NCBI GenBank assembly: GCA_014218235.1 | Contig: CM024760.1 | Location: 9,900,049-9,964,048 of the forward strand | Length of the DNA stretch: 64,000 bases | Origin: Colocasia esculenta | Lineage: Eukaryota > Streptophyta > Magnoliopsida > Alismatales > Araceae | Reading direction: 5' to 3' | Shown: positions 37,607 to 48,640 of the stretch, in pieces | How the letters are laid out: every line of letters starts with the position of its first letter | Position numbering within the stretch: the stretch's first letter is position 1 | Position numbers and translations under genes: made by a program | The notes under the pieces: generated by a model | Database searches by the model: none | What the model was told of the DNA's origin: nothing | The model's input: only the letters and a program-made list of their open reading frames with translations

Positions 37607-37852
37607 TGTGGTGGTGTGATCCTGTTTGGACCTGAGCCAAACGGGCCTCCACTGGAATGAGAGAGGGAAGACAATTGCTGGTGAGGACGAAGACCTGCAA
37701 AACCAGAATAGGATCAGGAGGCCCGGTGAAGACCGGGGAAACCCTCCGATGCCTAAGTCAGTCAAGAGCTTGTGAGGCAGGGGGTTTCGGAGTGCGAGAA
37801 TGTGTTCGCATGAGGAAGAGAACGTACCGTTGCATGGTACTGTACCTGTGCC

Positions 37853-37859
37853 TTTATAG
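37853..37859 (-). promoter_or_regulatory. LTR TATA box, left copy of B
   Basis: Minus-strand CCTATAAAGGC, the same position as TATAAAA at 8303 in element A and as 47485-47491 in the right LTR of B. It is the expected promoter of the sense transcript. Confidence 0.6.
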
Positions 37860-38647
37860 GCGTCGGTGTCGAGGCCAACGTGCGTAACGTTCGGCGGATC
37901 GTGCCTGAAGAGGCGCCTTGACGCACGCGCATAACGGGTGGAGTTATGACTCTGGTGTCCGTTAGGCTGCCAGGCAGTTCACGCCCCTTGATGGTGGAGA
38001 ACGTGGCCTGGGACGGTTACAACCGTTCTGCGAGTCAGAGAACCTGCTCGGAACCCTTTGGGAATGCTTTCCGAGCAGGTGACCCACGTGGGGGCTCGAA
38101 CATGCTGTTCGGTAACATCGAGGGTAGTTTCATGGAGCGGAGTCACTGTTCTTGTTCGGAAGCCGTTCATAGTTGTTCGGTGAGGGAAGGCGGGTGATCT
38201 GCTCGGAGGTACGCCGCAGCGGAACCCGATAGCTTCCGATCACGGGGGTCACATAATGGAGGTCTTTGAGCCATCCTGGAGAGGGCGTGCCCTTCGATGA
38301 CGGTGCCACGTTGGTTGACAGGACGTGAATGGGCCGTAACGAGCCATCATGGGCCTAGGTGACCAGATTTGGCCACCACACTTGCCCCCCACGCCCTCGA
38401 ATGGCTTGGTGAAACGAGGGCTTCGAGGGCGTCGCTTCCGCATTTAATGTGATGGCCCGTTGCGGGATGCCGCCGCTTAGGGTCCTGTCAAACGGCTAAC
38501 CCATCATGATGGGTGCAAAGCCGCGCCATACTTGAGGTGCCGCCGCTGCGTTCGGACGGTCGCCAACGCTGTACCCAAAGGGGCATTTTCAAAAATCGGA
38601 AGGAGCGGCATTTTAGGGCCCGCCTCGAATTTCGTTCCCTCCTCTTT

Positions 38648-38657
38648 CCTTATAAGG
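38648..38657 (+). promoter_or_regulatory. Candidate core promoter of the antisense ORF inside the LTR
   Basis: CCTTATAAGG contains TATAAG about 145 bases before the antisense ATG at 38797, on the antisense (+) strand of the LTR. It is repeated in the right LTR (about 48280-48289) and altered to CCTTTAAGG in element A. Position only; no activity is shown. Confidence 0.35.
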
Positions 38658-38796
38658 AGGGGACGAGACGAGGGCGGGAGCTACGCCTCCCAGAAACCCT
38701 CCATCTTTGAGATCTTCGTGCTTCCTTGCCTTCTCCTCTCCCTGTCTTCTGCTTCGTCCTCTCGCGCCATTGCCGCTTTCTGCAGTCCTTCCGGCG

Positions 38797-41395
38797 ATGG
38801 CGAGCAAGGGGAAAGCCGCTGCCGGAGCTAGCGGGGTGACTGTCGCAGTGCCGAGCGGACCACGATACCGCCACTTCAGTGGTCTTCGTGAGCGCTTCCG
38901 GATTGGGGACGAGTACGAGATCGTCGACGCCAGGGAAAGCGACACGATCCTGGTGAATAAACCAGGTTGCCTGCTCCTATCCGTGGACCATCTGGAGGCA
39001 GGCTTCCGGCTGCCGTTGCCGGAGGTGGCGAAGGCGCTTCTTAACACTTGGGGCGTTTCGCCAATACAGCTGACGCCCAACACCTGGAGATACATCTGTA
39101 TCTTCGGTGTTGTCTGCAAGTTAAAAGGAATCCGGGGCTCGGCGGACGTCTTCCGAGCGCACTTCAAGTTGTCTGCTTCGCGGGCGTCGGGAGCAGATGT
39201 CTACTACGCCAAGCACCGAACAGACCGGATGCACATCGGCCTGTCCAGCAAGTACTCCAACAACAAGGGTTGGATGGACAGGCTGCTCTTCGTGCGCCAC
39301 CGGAGTGGTGCTGAGTGGGGATTCCCCACTGTTATGCGTTCTGCGCGGAAGGACAGCTTTCCGAAGCTGATCCAGGATGAGGCGAAGGCGTCGGACGAAC
39401 TTCTCCGAGCAGGTGTTCGGAATGGAGAAGGATACGTGACCAAGTACCTGCTCGTCAAGTACGGGTTGAGCAAACCGTGGAGTAAGTACACGACCTTTCG
39501 ATCGTTTACTTGTTGGTTTTAAATGAATTTGCTCTAACTCTTCTTCTTCTCCTTTCATGTGCAGCTGCCGCGGAGCTGGAGGCTGGACGGGATCAGGAGG
39601 TGAACGAAGACTTCGCCGAGCAGATCCCTGTCACGGCGCACATGGTGTTCGAGAGCGATGATGTCGCGGCAGTTGTTTGGGTTCCCTCTGCCGTGAGGGT
39701 TAGTACCGCGGTAACAACGGCGCTCACCGCTCCTTCGCCTGCCACGAAGCGTCCTGCCGAAGCACGGGCCTCTGAAAAGGGGCCCGAAAGGATCCGGCTG
39801 AAGAAGAAGGCCACCAAGGAGGTGGTTCCGGCTGGAATTCGGGCTTCTTTGGTGGAGGGTGAAGGAGCGAGCCGGCCTTCTGCTTCTGCCAAGAAGAGGC
39901 CGGTTCTGTTTGAAGAGAGCGCGGAGGAGGAGGAACAGCTCCGTGCTCGGAAGAGGAAGAAAGCAGTCCAAGCTACCCCTCCACGCGACGAGGAGGGAGT
40001 TAAAGAAGAGGAGGAGGTGCAGTTGCTGCTGCACAGGAAAAGCAGGGCCGTGCAATCGGCCGATGAAGGAGTGCCACGGGTGGCTTCCACAGAGCGCCCA
40101 GAGGTCGCGCAGGAGATGGCGACCGAGCTGGGGCTCGTCGTCGTGAGCGACGGGTCCAGAAGCCCTGCTCTGGAAGAGGCCAGGGGCTCTACCTGCTCGA
40201 AGGATGGGGAGCCCTCTGGTGCTTCCGACGTCGGTGGTGCGGAGCACGGTGCCACCAGCAACACTGCGGAGGCTCCTTCCGGAAGGAGCGGAGGGATTGC
40301 GGCGTCTCCTGTTCGGCGGGAGGAGGTCGCCGATGCGACGGAGATTTCCGCCCCTGCTGGGGTGGTCTTGAGCGGCGTGGTGGCGGCAGCGCCAGCCACG
40401 ATTCTCTCTTCGGAGCAAGAAGTGGTTCCTGCAGCGGGGGCCACTGAAGAGGCGGCCGCAACAACAAGGGCGTCCGAAGAGGTTGCCACTTCCATCGGGG
40501 GAATCCTGCCCCCCATGCCCCCCTCCGAGGTGGTTGCTAACGAAGAAGCAACCTCCAAGGCAGTCGAAGGTAATGGGGGGGAGGCTGCGGGTGCTGTTCG
40601 GGCTGAAGAGTCCGAAGACGACCGAAGACCTCTTAGCGAGGGGTTCTGAAGAGACCTCTCGGAGTTCCTTCAGTGGCAGCGCTGGAGGCGACCCTTCGTC
40701 GGATGGAGGATATGCCAAGAGAGCTGCCTGCGAGCCCCACTGCTTCTCGTCTTGAACGGTTGGCAAGGTGCTTGGACCTTCCTTCCGAACAGACTCCGGA
40801 GAAGTCAGTGGAAGGTTACCAGCCGGAGTGGCAGACAGAAGATGGTTTGAGCGACGTCGACGTAGAGGCGCTTGCGGACAAAATGTCCAAGTCGCTGGCC
40901 ACTCTGAAGGCTTTAGCTGTTCGGGGCCAGAGACAGAGGTATCTCTACGAGGCGCAGGTAGCCTTCTGTGATGACCTTTCGGCGAGGCATAAAGCTCGCG
41001 AGGCGGCGCTGGAGGAGGAGGTGAAGGACCTCAGAGCTGCTCTTCATGCCGCGAAGCTGGATGCTACCTTGGCGCGGGCCGAAAAGGACGCCCTAGCCAA
41101 GGTAGTAGTAGATGCGGAGGCCCGTGCCGTTGCTGACTATAAGGCTGGGCCAGAGTACAAGGAAGACTTGGAGCAGTATGGGGCTCGCTGCTACAAAGTG
41201 GGCCTCAATGCTGGGAAGGAGGTGGGGGAGAGGCTTTCCTGGGCCGAACGCGCCCAAGAAGCCTTCGAGGCTGCTGTTCGGGAATGTCGACGCCGTACCC
41301 AAGATGTCCGCTTAGATGGTGTGCGGTTCGCACAATTTAGTCTGGGCGGATGCCTTCTTCGGGTGAGGATGCTGGTCCTTCCGAACAAGCTCCTT
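38797..41395 (+). pseudogene. Antisense spliced ORF (aORF) of element B, nearly intact
   Basis: Exon 1 is 38797-39481 and exon 2 starts at 39565; the intron is 83 bp, GT-AG, phase 1, at the same site as in element A. Exon 1 (about 228 codons) holds a domain like the Pfam putative gypsy type transposon family (HFSGLRERFRIGDEY, GFRLPLPEVAKALLN, PIQLTPNTWRYI, SNNKGWMDRLLFV). Exon 2 is Ala/Glu/Lys-rich and low complexity, then a coiled coil (about 40900-41330). A one-base loss in GGGG at 40640-40643 shifts frame, giving TGA at 40647-40649. A second loss in TTT at 41336-41338 shifts again; by likeness to element A the stop would be near 41393. Antisense ORFs here are known in Tat elements. Function is unknown; a nucleic-acid or Gag-related role is a guess. 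Confidence 0.8.
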
Positions 41396-41706
41396 AATCC
41401 CCTTGCCTCACGTCTTCTTGTACTTCGCTTTTTGTAACATCGGCCAAGGAAGGCTGTTTGTAAGCACAAGAACTTCTTATAAATGAAATTCTCTGCTTTA
41501 CGAGTTTTTCTGTAGCGTCACTTTCTCTATCTTCTCCCTGTTGTGGTTGTTCCTGCTCGGATCGGAATCCGTTAGCTTCGTGAGCATTGCATGTAAGACG
41601 CAGATCGTTGGGTACCGTAAAGGGGGTTCCGATCAGGTATATATGCCAAATGCTCGTGAAGCAACAGGAGTAGGGAGAAGAGAGGTAGGATGCTGAAAGA
41701 AGGCTT

Positions 41707-44700
41707 TTATAGATGATAAGCCTTAAGATTAGAGACATGCCAAGTCCTGGGAATGGCCTCGCCACTAGGAGTAGTTAGCTTATATGAGCCTTTCCCAAGG
41801 ACATGGGTGACCTGATAAGGTCCTTCCCATTTGACGGCAAGTTTGCCGACTGCTCTTCGGGGGTCCGAAGCCGAACAGCGGCGCAAGACCAAATCTCCCA
41901 CGTTGAACCGCCTCTCCTTGACTCGCGCATTATAATATTGCGCAAGCCGTTGTTGATAAGAAACGAGGCGAATGCTGGCGTCGCTTTGTCGTTCGCCCAG
42001 CATGTCCAAGTTCTCTCGGAGAGCACGGTTATTGGCGGCTTCGTCGAAGTGGGTTGTTCGGATGGTTGGAAGGGCTACTTCCAAAGGTACAACTGCTTCT
42101 GAGCCGTAGGCTAGGTGGAAAGGTGTTTCCCCTGTAGCTACCCGAGCAGTTGTTCGGTGACACCAAAGGACATTTGGGAGCTCATCGATCCATGATCCAC
42201 CTGCAGCCTCCACTCTGGTTCGGATCCCGTGCAGCAATGTTCGGTTGGCGTTTTCGACCAAACCGTTAGCCTGGGGATGAGCCACGGAGGTGAAGTGGTT
42301 GTAGATCCCGAGCTCGGCGCACTTTTGCTTGAAGAAGGTGCTGTCGAACTGTCTCCCGTTGTCAGATGTAATCACCCTTGGGATGCCAAACCTGCAGAGA
42401 AGGTTCTTCCATACGAACTTCCACGCGGCTTGTTCGGTGATTGTGGCAACGGGTTCGGCCTCGATCCACTTGGTGAAGTAGTCGATGGCCACGAAAGGAA
42501 CTTTTTCCGCCCTTGGGCCTCTGGAAAGGGGCCCAAGATGTCAATGCCCCATCTGGCGAAGGGGCGCGGCTCGAACAGACTGTGAAGCTGTTCGGCCGGT
42601 TGCTTGATGAGTACTCCGAACTTTTGGCATTCTGGACACTTCCTAACGAAGGACATGCAATCCTTCTGAAGGGAAGGCCACCAGAACCCTGCTCGGATGA
42701 GGCTGCGCGCTAGCGTTCTGCCCCCCAGATGGCTTCCGCACAGCCCCTCGTGAACTTCCTCTGTGGCCGCAAGGGCCTCCTCAGGGTTGAGGCAACGCAG
42801 AAGAGGTCTTGCAAGGGACCGCCGGTACAGCTTGCCTTCTACGAGGGTGAAATGCTGCGAGCGCATCCTGACTTTCCGAGCTTCATCCTGCTCGGGTGGA
42901 AGCTCACCTCGGAGGAGGTACGCCACGAGAGGGTCCACCCAACTTGGGGTTGGTGGGCCCGTTTCTATGGCGGCTACATCAATCTCTGTGCTCGGCAAGG
43001 CGAGCTCTTCAATGAAAACAGAGCGAGAAGGGGTGATGTCACCTGAAGATGCCAATTTGGCCAGTGCATCAGCTCGCGCGTTCTGCTCCCGCGGAACATG
43101 TATAACCTCGAAGTATACGAGGCCCTCTGTCTGGCTCTTGACCTGTTGGAGGTATTGATCCATGCGGGGTTCCCTTGCTCTGAACTGTCCACTCACCTGG
43201 CTGGCAACCAGCTGGGAGTCACTAAAGACTCTGAGCCGAACGGCCCCGAGGTGCCTAGCCATGCGGATACCAGACAGCAAAGCTTCGTACTCAGCGACGT
43301 TGTTGGAGGCTGGAAAGCGGAAACGGAGGGCGTATTGGAACTCTAACCCCTCTGGGGAGGTGAGGACCAAACCTGCCCCGCTTCCGGTCACACAAGAGGA
43401 TCCGTCAACATAGATCTCCCATGGGGGCTCGTCTGCCAATGGCGGATCCTGCTCGGCCAGGAGGGTACATTCCGCCACAAAGTCCGCAAGCGCCTGTGCT
43501 TTAATCGCCGTCCTCGGCCGGAAGCTGATGTCAAACTCACCAAGCTCTATCGCCCACTTGACCAACCTGCCGGAAGCCTCCGGCCGCTGAAGGATGGATT
43601 TCAACGGTTGATCGGTCAGGATTGTAACAGAATGGGCCTGGAAATAAGGCCTAAGCTTCCGAGCAGCTGTGACGAGAGCAAGGGCGAGTTTTTCTGCCCT
43701 GGGGTACCTCCTTTCAGCTTCTTGGAGGACCCTGCTGATGTAGTAAACAGGATGTTGTGCCGCTCCTACTTCTCTGATCAAAACCGCGCTGATGGAGTGT
43801 TCAGTGACCGAGAGGTACACAAACAAGGGTTCTCCGAGCACAGGCTTTGAGAGAACAGGAGGGGCTGCCAAATATGTCTTCAGCTCAGTGAAGGCAGCTT
43901 CGCATTCGTCAGTCCACAGTACTTGGCCCCCTTGCTTCGAGGCGTTTTTAGGGCCTCGGAGCAACTTGAAGAAGTTAAAACTTCTTTCTGCTGCTCGGGA
44001 CATGAACCTGTTCAGCGCGGCAAGACGTCCTGTTAGACGCTGGATGTCGCGCACTGTCTTCGGACTGGACATCTCAAGTACGGCTTGGATTTTTTCCGGG
44101 TTCGCCTCTATTCCCCTGTTTGATACGAGGAACCCGAGGAACTTACCCGACCGAACACCAAACGCGCATTTGGCCGGATTGAGCTTCATATTATACCTTC
44201 GCAGAGTTGCGAAAGTTTCCTGGAGGTCAGAAATGTGATCAGTGCTCGGAAGAGTCTTGACCAACATGTCGTCGACGTAAACCTCCATGTTTCGCCCGAT
44301 CTGCTGCTCGAACATCTTGTTGACCAGCCGCTGGTAAGTCGCGCCTGCATTCTTCAGACCAAAAGGCATCCTGGTGAAGCAGTATAAGCCTAGGTCTGTG
44401 ACGAACGTAGTGGCGTCTTGATCCGGGGGATGCATGCTGATCTGGTGGTAACCAGAGTAGGCATCCAAAAAGCTGAGGAGCTCGTGCCCGGAAGTAGCGT
44501 CCACCAGCTGATCGATGCGCGGCAATGGGAAGTTATCCTTGGGCGTTGCCTTATTAAGATCTTTGTAATCTACGCACACACGCCATTTGCCATTGGCCTT
44601 GCGTACGAGGACCACATTGGAGATCCATCTTGGATATTGGGCTTCTCGGAGGAGCCCAACAGTTCGGCTTTTGGTCACGTGATCCTGAATCACGGTCTGC

Positions 44701-45565
44701 CGTTCTCGGTTCACGGGTCGCCTTCTTTGCTGCACTGGCGGGATTCGTGGATCCAACCGAAGGCGATGCACCATGACTTCGGGGGAATGCCTGGAAGCTC
44801 GTCATCAGACCAAGCGAACACGTCCAAATTGGCCAGCAGGAAAGCTGTGTAGCGTTGCTGCTCGGCCTCTGTCAACAGGGCGCCAATGTACAAGACGTGT
44901 TCGGAGTCGTCGTCCACTTGAATGGGGATTAAGTCTTCGGCAGGCGTCCCCCGGCTGGTTGAAGGCTGATCGGAGGTCGGAAGAGCTGGATCAGCGAGTG
45001 GTTGCTTGTCTCTTAGAGAGAGGACATAGCAACGGCGAGACTCACGCTGACACCCGAGCACTTCACCAACTCCGTTCGGAGTTGGAAACTTCATTTTCTG
45101 GTGGAGTGACGAAGGCACTGCTTTGATTCGCCCGATCAGGCCTCTGCCAAGAATAACATTGTATCCAGGCATGTTGTTGATGACCAAAAAGTCAACAATT
45201 TTGGTCACAGCTTTCGGAGCCGTTCCCAAGGTAATCGGAAGGCGAATCCTTCCCATGGGCTGAACCGAAACTCCCGAAAATCCGAAAAGTGGCGAGTTTA
45301 CAGGGGTGAGTTGATCGGTTCGCAGACCCATGAGGACAAAACAGTCGTAAGCCAAGACATCGGGGGCGCTTCCATTATCTACCAGAATTCGGCGCACGTT
45401 ACAGTGGTTGATGGTGGCCGAAACGACCAGCGCATCAGTGTGCGGGGTCGTAACCCCTACAAGATCTTCGTCCGAGAAGGTTATAGCCTCCTCGGGCTGT
45501 GCGCGTGCGGGACTGGCAGGATACGGGGCCGGCCGAACAGTCGGAGGCCTGTCTACGACATGCAC
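41707..45565 (-). pseudogene. Pol polyprotein of element B (PR-RT-RH-aRH-INT), frameshifted
   Basis: Same domain order as in element A. Protease: DNGSA near 45385. RT: LPRIDQLVD and YVDD near 44280. RNase H follows, then the second RNase H with YVDGSS near 43400, uninterrupted here. Integrase: zinc site near 42700, TSDNGRQF near 42360, LVENANRTL near 42250, ending at 41707. Two single-base length changes break it: G5 at 44781-44785 (one base short, between protease and RT) and AAA at 42494-42496 (one short, before the DDE core). It is in the same frame as the upstream gag zinc-finger segment and is separated from it only by TGA at 45568-45566. Confidence 0.92.
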
Positions 45566-45568
45566 TCA

Positions 45569-47207
45569 CCTTGCGTAATTGCGTCGGCTTCGAGTGCTTT
45601 CTCCACCTGCGCCGAAGCCTCCCGCGATCACGTTGATCTCCTGCCCATTGGGCTCATTGTTGATCGGCTGCTCGGGAGTGCGGTCTCGGCGTCGGGGGCG
45701 CACTTCGTTCCAGCGCACGAACCGTCCAAGGTAGTCGCGCTTGATAAGGTCTTCGATTTCGTCCTTAAGCTGGCGGCACTCGGAGGTGTCGTGGCCGTGG
45801 TCGCGATGAAAGCGACAGTACCTATTTTGATCGCGCTTCCGGGGGTCGGAGCGCATTCTCTGGGGCCACCGAACAAAAGCTTCATCCCTGATCTCTGCCA
45901 GGATTTGTTCCGGAGCCACGGTGAGGGGGGTGTAGTTGGTGAAGGGGCGCGGACGACGCGGAGAATCGCCATTGCGTCGTCCCTTCTTCCAATCACGGTC
46001 GGAACCGTTGTCGGAAGGTCGCTTTTTTTTCCGACTGCTCCCCCTGTTCGGCCCTGCTCGCCGCCAGGCTCTCCTCGCAGGCCGCGTGGCGCTGCGCGAT
46101 GGAGAGTAGTTCGGCGAGGGTGGCGGGTTGCTGGACGCCGAGAGTCCTCTGTAGAAAGCCGTCACGAGTGCCCTGGATGAGAGCACTGGTGGCTAGGGGG
46201 ACGTCCAGGCACGAGATGCGAAGCGCCTCTGTTCGGAACCTCTTGACGAAGTCCCAGAGTGCCTCGCCTTTCTTCTGGCGCACGGTCAGGAGAGAAGCCG
46301 CCGTCCGCGGCTGGGACCTTCCACCAAGGAAGTTGTCCCGAAAGGACTATTTCAATTGGCGGAAGGAGGTGATAGAGCCCGCAGGGAGGGTTTCAAACCA
46401 AGCCCTGGCGGTCTCCTTAAGGGTTGCAGGGAAAGCCCTGCACTTGGCCGCATCTGATGCTCCGTGGAACACCATATGCGATTCAAAGCCGTGGATGTGA
46501 TCGGCTGGGTCAGTTGTGCCGTCGTAGGGCGCGATGGTGGGAAGAGGGAGCTTGGAGGAGACCAGGGCCTCCAGAATCTCCCTACTGAAAGGAGAGCGGA
46601 AGTCCAAGTCGTCCTCCACTGGAGCCTTGCCCTCCACACGCTGAACCATCGCGTCCATGAGGCGTTCGAGGTCGACCACACGCCGGAGGCGCCTGGCGAG
46701 CTCCTGCTCGGAGTTGGCGGGGCCCCCACGTCCAGAGGCGTGGGAGTTGCCTCCCACGACCGATCGTGGCGGACGGGGTGAGACGATAGAACGCCGGGGC
46801 GAGCGCCCGCGGCGCTCTGGTGCCCGCTCTTCCGATGGAGCCCGGAGGGACCGGCGTGGTGAGTCCGCCTGCTGCTCCTGCGGCGCTGGGGGGACGCGGG
46901 AGCGTCGATGTGACGATTCCACCTGCCGCTCACGCGGCAGGGAAACCGCTGGGGCCGCTGCCCCTGCCAACTGGGCCTGTAGGGCGAGGCAGACGCCCGT
47001 CAACTGCTGCATTTGTCCTCGAAGCTCCGCTACTTCGAGGGCAGTTGCAGGCGCAACAGCCGGCGGCGCCGGGACGTCGTGGTTTGCGCCGGCAGTGGTG
47101 ACGGCATCATCACCAGAAGGGGATCGGCGACGGGAGTCCCCTCGTGACTGGCGAGACCTCGTCGCCCTGCTTCCTATATTCTGGTATGAAGATCGTCCTC
47201 GAGCCAT
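45569..47207 (-). pseudogene. Gag of element B, interrupted
   Basis: ATG at 47207, just after the primer-binding site. The N-terminal third is Arg/Ser/Pro-rich. The retrotransposon gag domain follows (PYDGTTDPADHIHGF, CRAFPATLKETARAWF). A TAG at 46349-46347 stops it, but the same frame goes on with RQKKGEALWDFVKRFRTEAL. An A8 run (T8 on + at 46023-46030) then shifts frame by one; in the new frame lies the Tat-type zinc-finger-like segment CRFHRDHGHDTSECRQLKDE near 45800. TGA at 45568-45566 separates it from pol. Gag forms the cytoplasmic particle in the family. Confidence 0.88.
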
Positions 47208-47218
47208 GGCAGCGTCGA

Positions 47219-47236
47219 TTCCCACAGACGGCGCCA
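47219..47236 (-). promoter_or_regulatory. Primer-binding site of element B
   Basis: TGGCGCCGTCTGTGGGAA follows two bases after the LTR end. Its first nine or ten bases fit the complement of the 3' end of plant tRNA-Asp (from memory). It initiates minus-strand DNA synthesis in the family. Confidence 0.75.
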
Positions 47237-47238
47237 AA

Positions 47239-48370
47239 TGTGGTGGTGTGATCCTGTTTGGACCTGAGCCAAACGGGCCTCCACTGGAATGAGAGAGGGA
47301 AGACAATTGCTGGTGAGGACGAAGACCTGCAAAACCAGAATAGGATCAGGAGGCCCGGTGAAGACCGGGGAAACCCTCCGATGCCTAAGTCAGTCAAGAG
47401 CTTGTGAGGCAGGGGGTTTCGGAGTGCGAGAATGTGTTCGCGTGAGGAAGAGAACGTACCGTTGCATGGTACTGTACCTGTGCCTTTATAGGCGTCGGTG
47501 TCGAGGCCAACGTGCGTAACGTTCGGCGGATCGTGCCTGAAGAGGCGCCTTGACGCACGCGCATAACGGGTGGAGTTATGACTCTGGTGTCCGTTAGGCT
47601 GACAGGCAGTTCACGCCCCTTGATGGTGGAGAACGTGGCCTGGGAAGGTTACAACCGTTCTGCGAGTCAGAGAACCTGCTCGGAACCCTTTGGGAATGCT
47701 TTCCGAGCAGGTGACCCACGTGGGGGCTCGAACATGCTGTTCGGTAACATCGAGGGTAGTTTCATGGAGCGGAGTCACTGTTCTTGTTCGGAAGCCGTTC
47801 ATAGTTGTTCGGTGAGGGAAGGCGGGTGATCTGCTCGGAGGTACGCCGCAGCGGAACCCGACAGCTTCCGATCACGGGGGTCACACAATGGAGGTCTTTG
47901 AGCCATCCTGGAGAGGGCGTGCCCTTCGATGACGGTGCCACGTTGGTTGACAGGACGTGAATGAGCCGTAACGAGCCATCATGGGCCTAGGTGACTAGAT
48001 TTGGCCACCACACTTGCCCCCCACGCCCTCGAATGGCTTGGTGAAACGAGGGCTTCGAGGGCGTCGCTTCCGCATTTAATGCGATGGCCCGTTGCGGGAT
48101 GCTGCCGCTTAGGGTCCTGTCAAACGGCTAACCCATCATGATGGGTGCAAAGCCGCGCCATACTTGAGGTGCCGCCGCTGCGTTCGGACGGTCGCCAACG
48201 CTGTACCCGAAGGGGCGTTTTCAAAAATCGGAAGGAGCGGCATTTTAGGGCCCGCCTCGAATTTCGTTCCCTCCTCTTTCCTTATAAGGAGGGGACGAGA
48301 CGAGGGCGGGAGCTACGCCTCCCAGAAACCCTCCATCTTTGAGATCTTCGTGCTTCCTTGCCTTCTCCTC
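47239..48370 (-). repeat. 5' LTR of element B (right copy, outer end lost)
   Basis: Gap-free match to 37607-38738 with about 11 substitutions. At 48371 the sequence leaves the LTR and enters integrase-like sequence of element C, whereas the left copy continues for some more bases. So the first bases of U3 are missing, consistent with a deletion across the junction. Confidence 0.9.
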
Positions 48371-48640
48371 CCATTCACCCTCCTCTGGGTCTCCATAACA
48401 TGGCCAACATAGTCAGCCATCCTCAGGCCAATGGGTTAGTGGAGAACACCAATCGAATATTGCTCTAGAAAATCAAAACTCACTTATAGGAGACCAGTGA
48501 GTCTTAGGTTGACATTTGTCCTAGTGTGCTTAAGGCACACAAGACCACTACACGAACTGCGATGGGAGAGACTCCCTTCCACATGACCTATGGTGTGGAG
48601 GTAGTCATTCTAGTAGACCTGGGGAAGTACTACCAATAAA
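48371..48640 (+). pseudogene. Integrase remnant of gypsy element C
   Basis: The + strand reads LGLHN, then VSHPQANGLVENTNRILL, then TTRTAMGETPFHMTYG, which match the DDE-Glu region of gypsy integrase as in elements A and B but are much diverged and carry stops. It starts exactly at the junction with element B. The flanking bases to about 48870 show no clear domain. Confidence 0.8.

Larger units (their letters stand above)
37607..38738 (-). repeat. 3' LTR of element B (left copy)
   Basis: Starts TGTGGTGGTGTGATCC on the + strand. 1132 bases are shared with 47239-48370. Its true right border lies beyond 38738, between there and the antisense start codon at 38797. A minus-strand TATAAA lies at about 37858-37853. 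Palindromic CCTTATAAGG near 38648-38657 may serve the antisense gene. Confidence 0.92.
37607..48370 (-). mobile_element. Ty3/gypsy Tat-lineage LTR retrotransposon B, near full length
   Basis: Reading on the minus strand: 5' LTR 48370-47239, primer-binding site 47236-47219, gag 47207-45569, pol to 41707, an antisense ORF on the + strand (38797 to about 41395), and 3' LTR up to 37607. The two LTRs align over 1132 bp without gaps, with about 11 differences counted by eye (near 1 percent), so the insertion is young. The LTR of the left copy goes on past 38738, while the right copy stops at 48370 and joins foreign integrase sequence; its outer end is therefore lost, and no target duplication can be matched to CTTTT at 37602-37606. 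The coding part is nearly complete but carries single-base shifts and two stops. Confidence 0.93.

Noticed and set aside
46015..46035. A8 in gag as a programmed frameshift signal
   Set aside because: It falls inside gag before the zinc finger, not at the gag-pol border, and four other homopolymers in the element have the same kind of one-base change, so an indel or read error is simpler.
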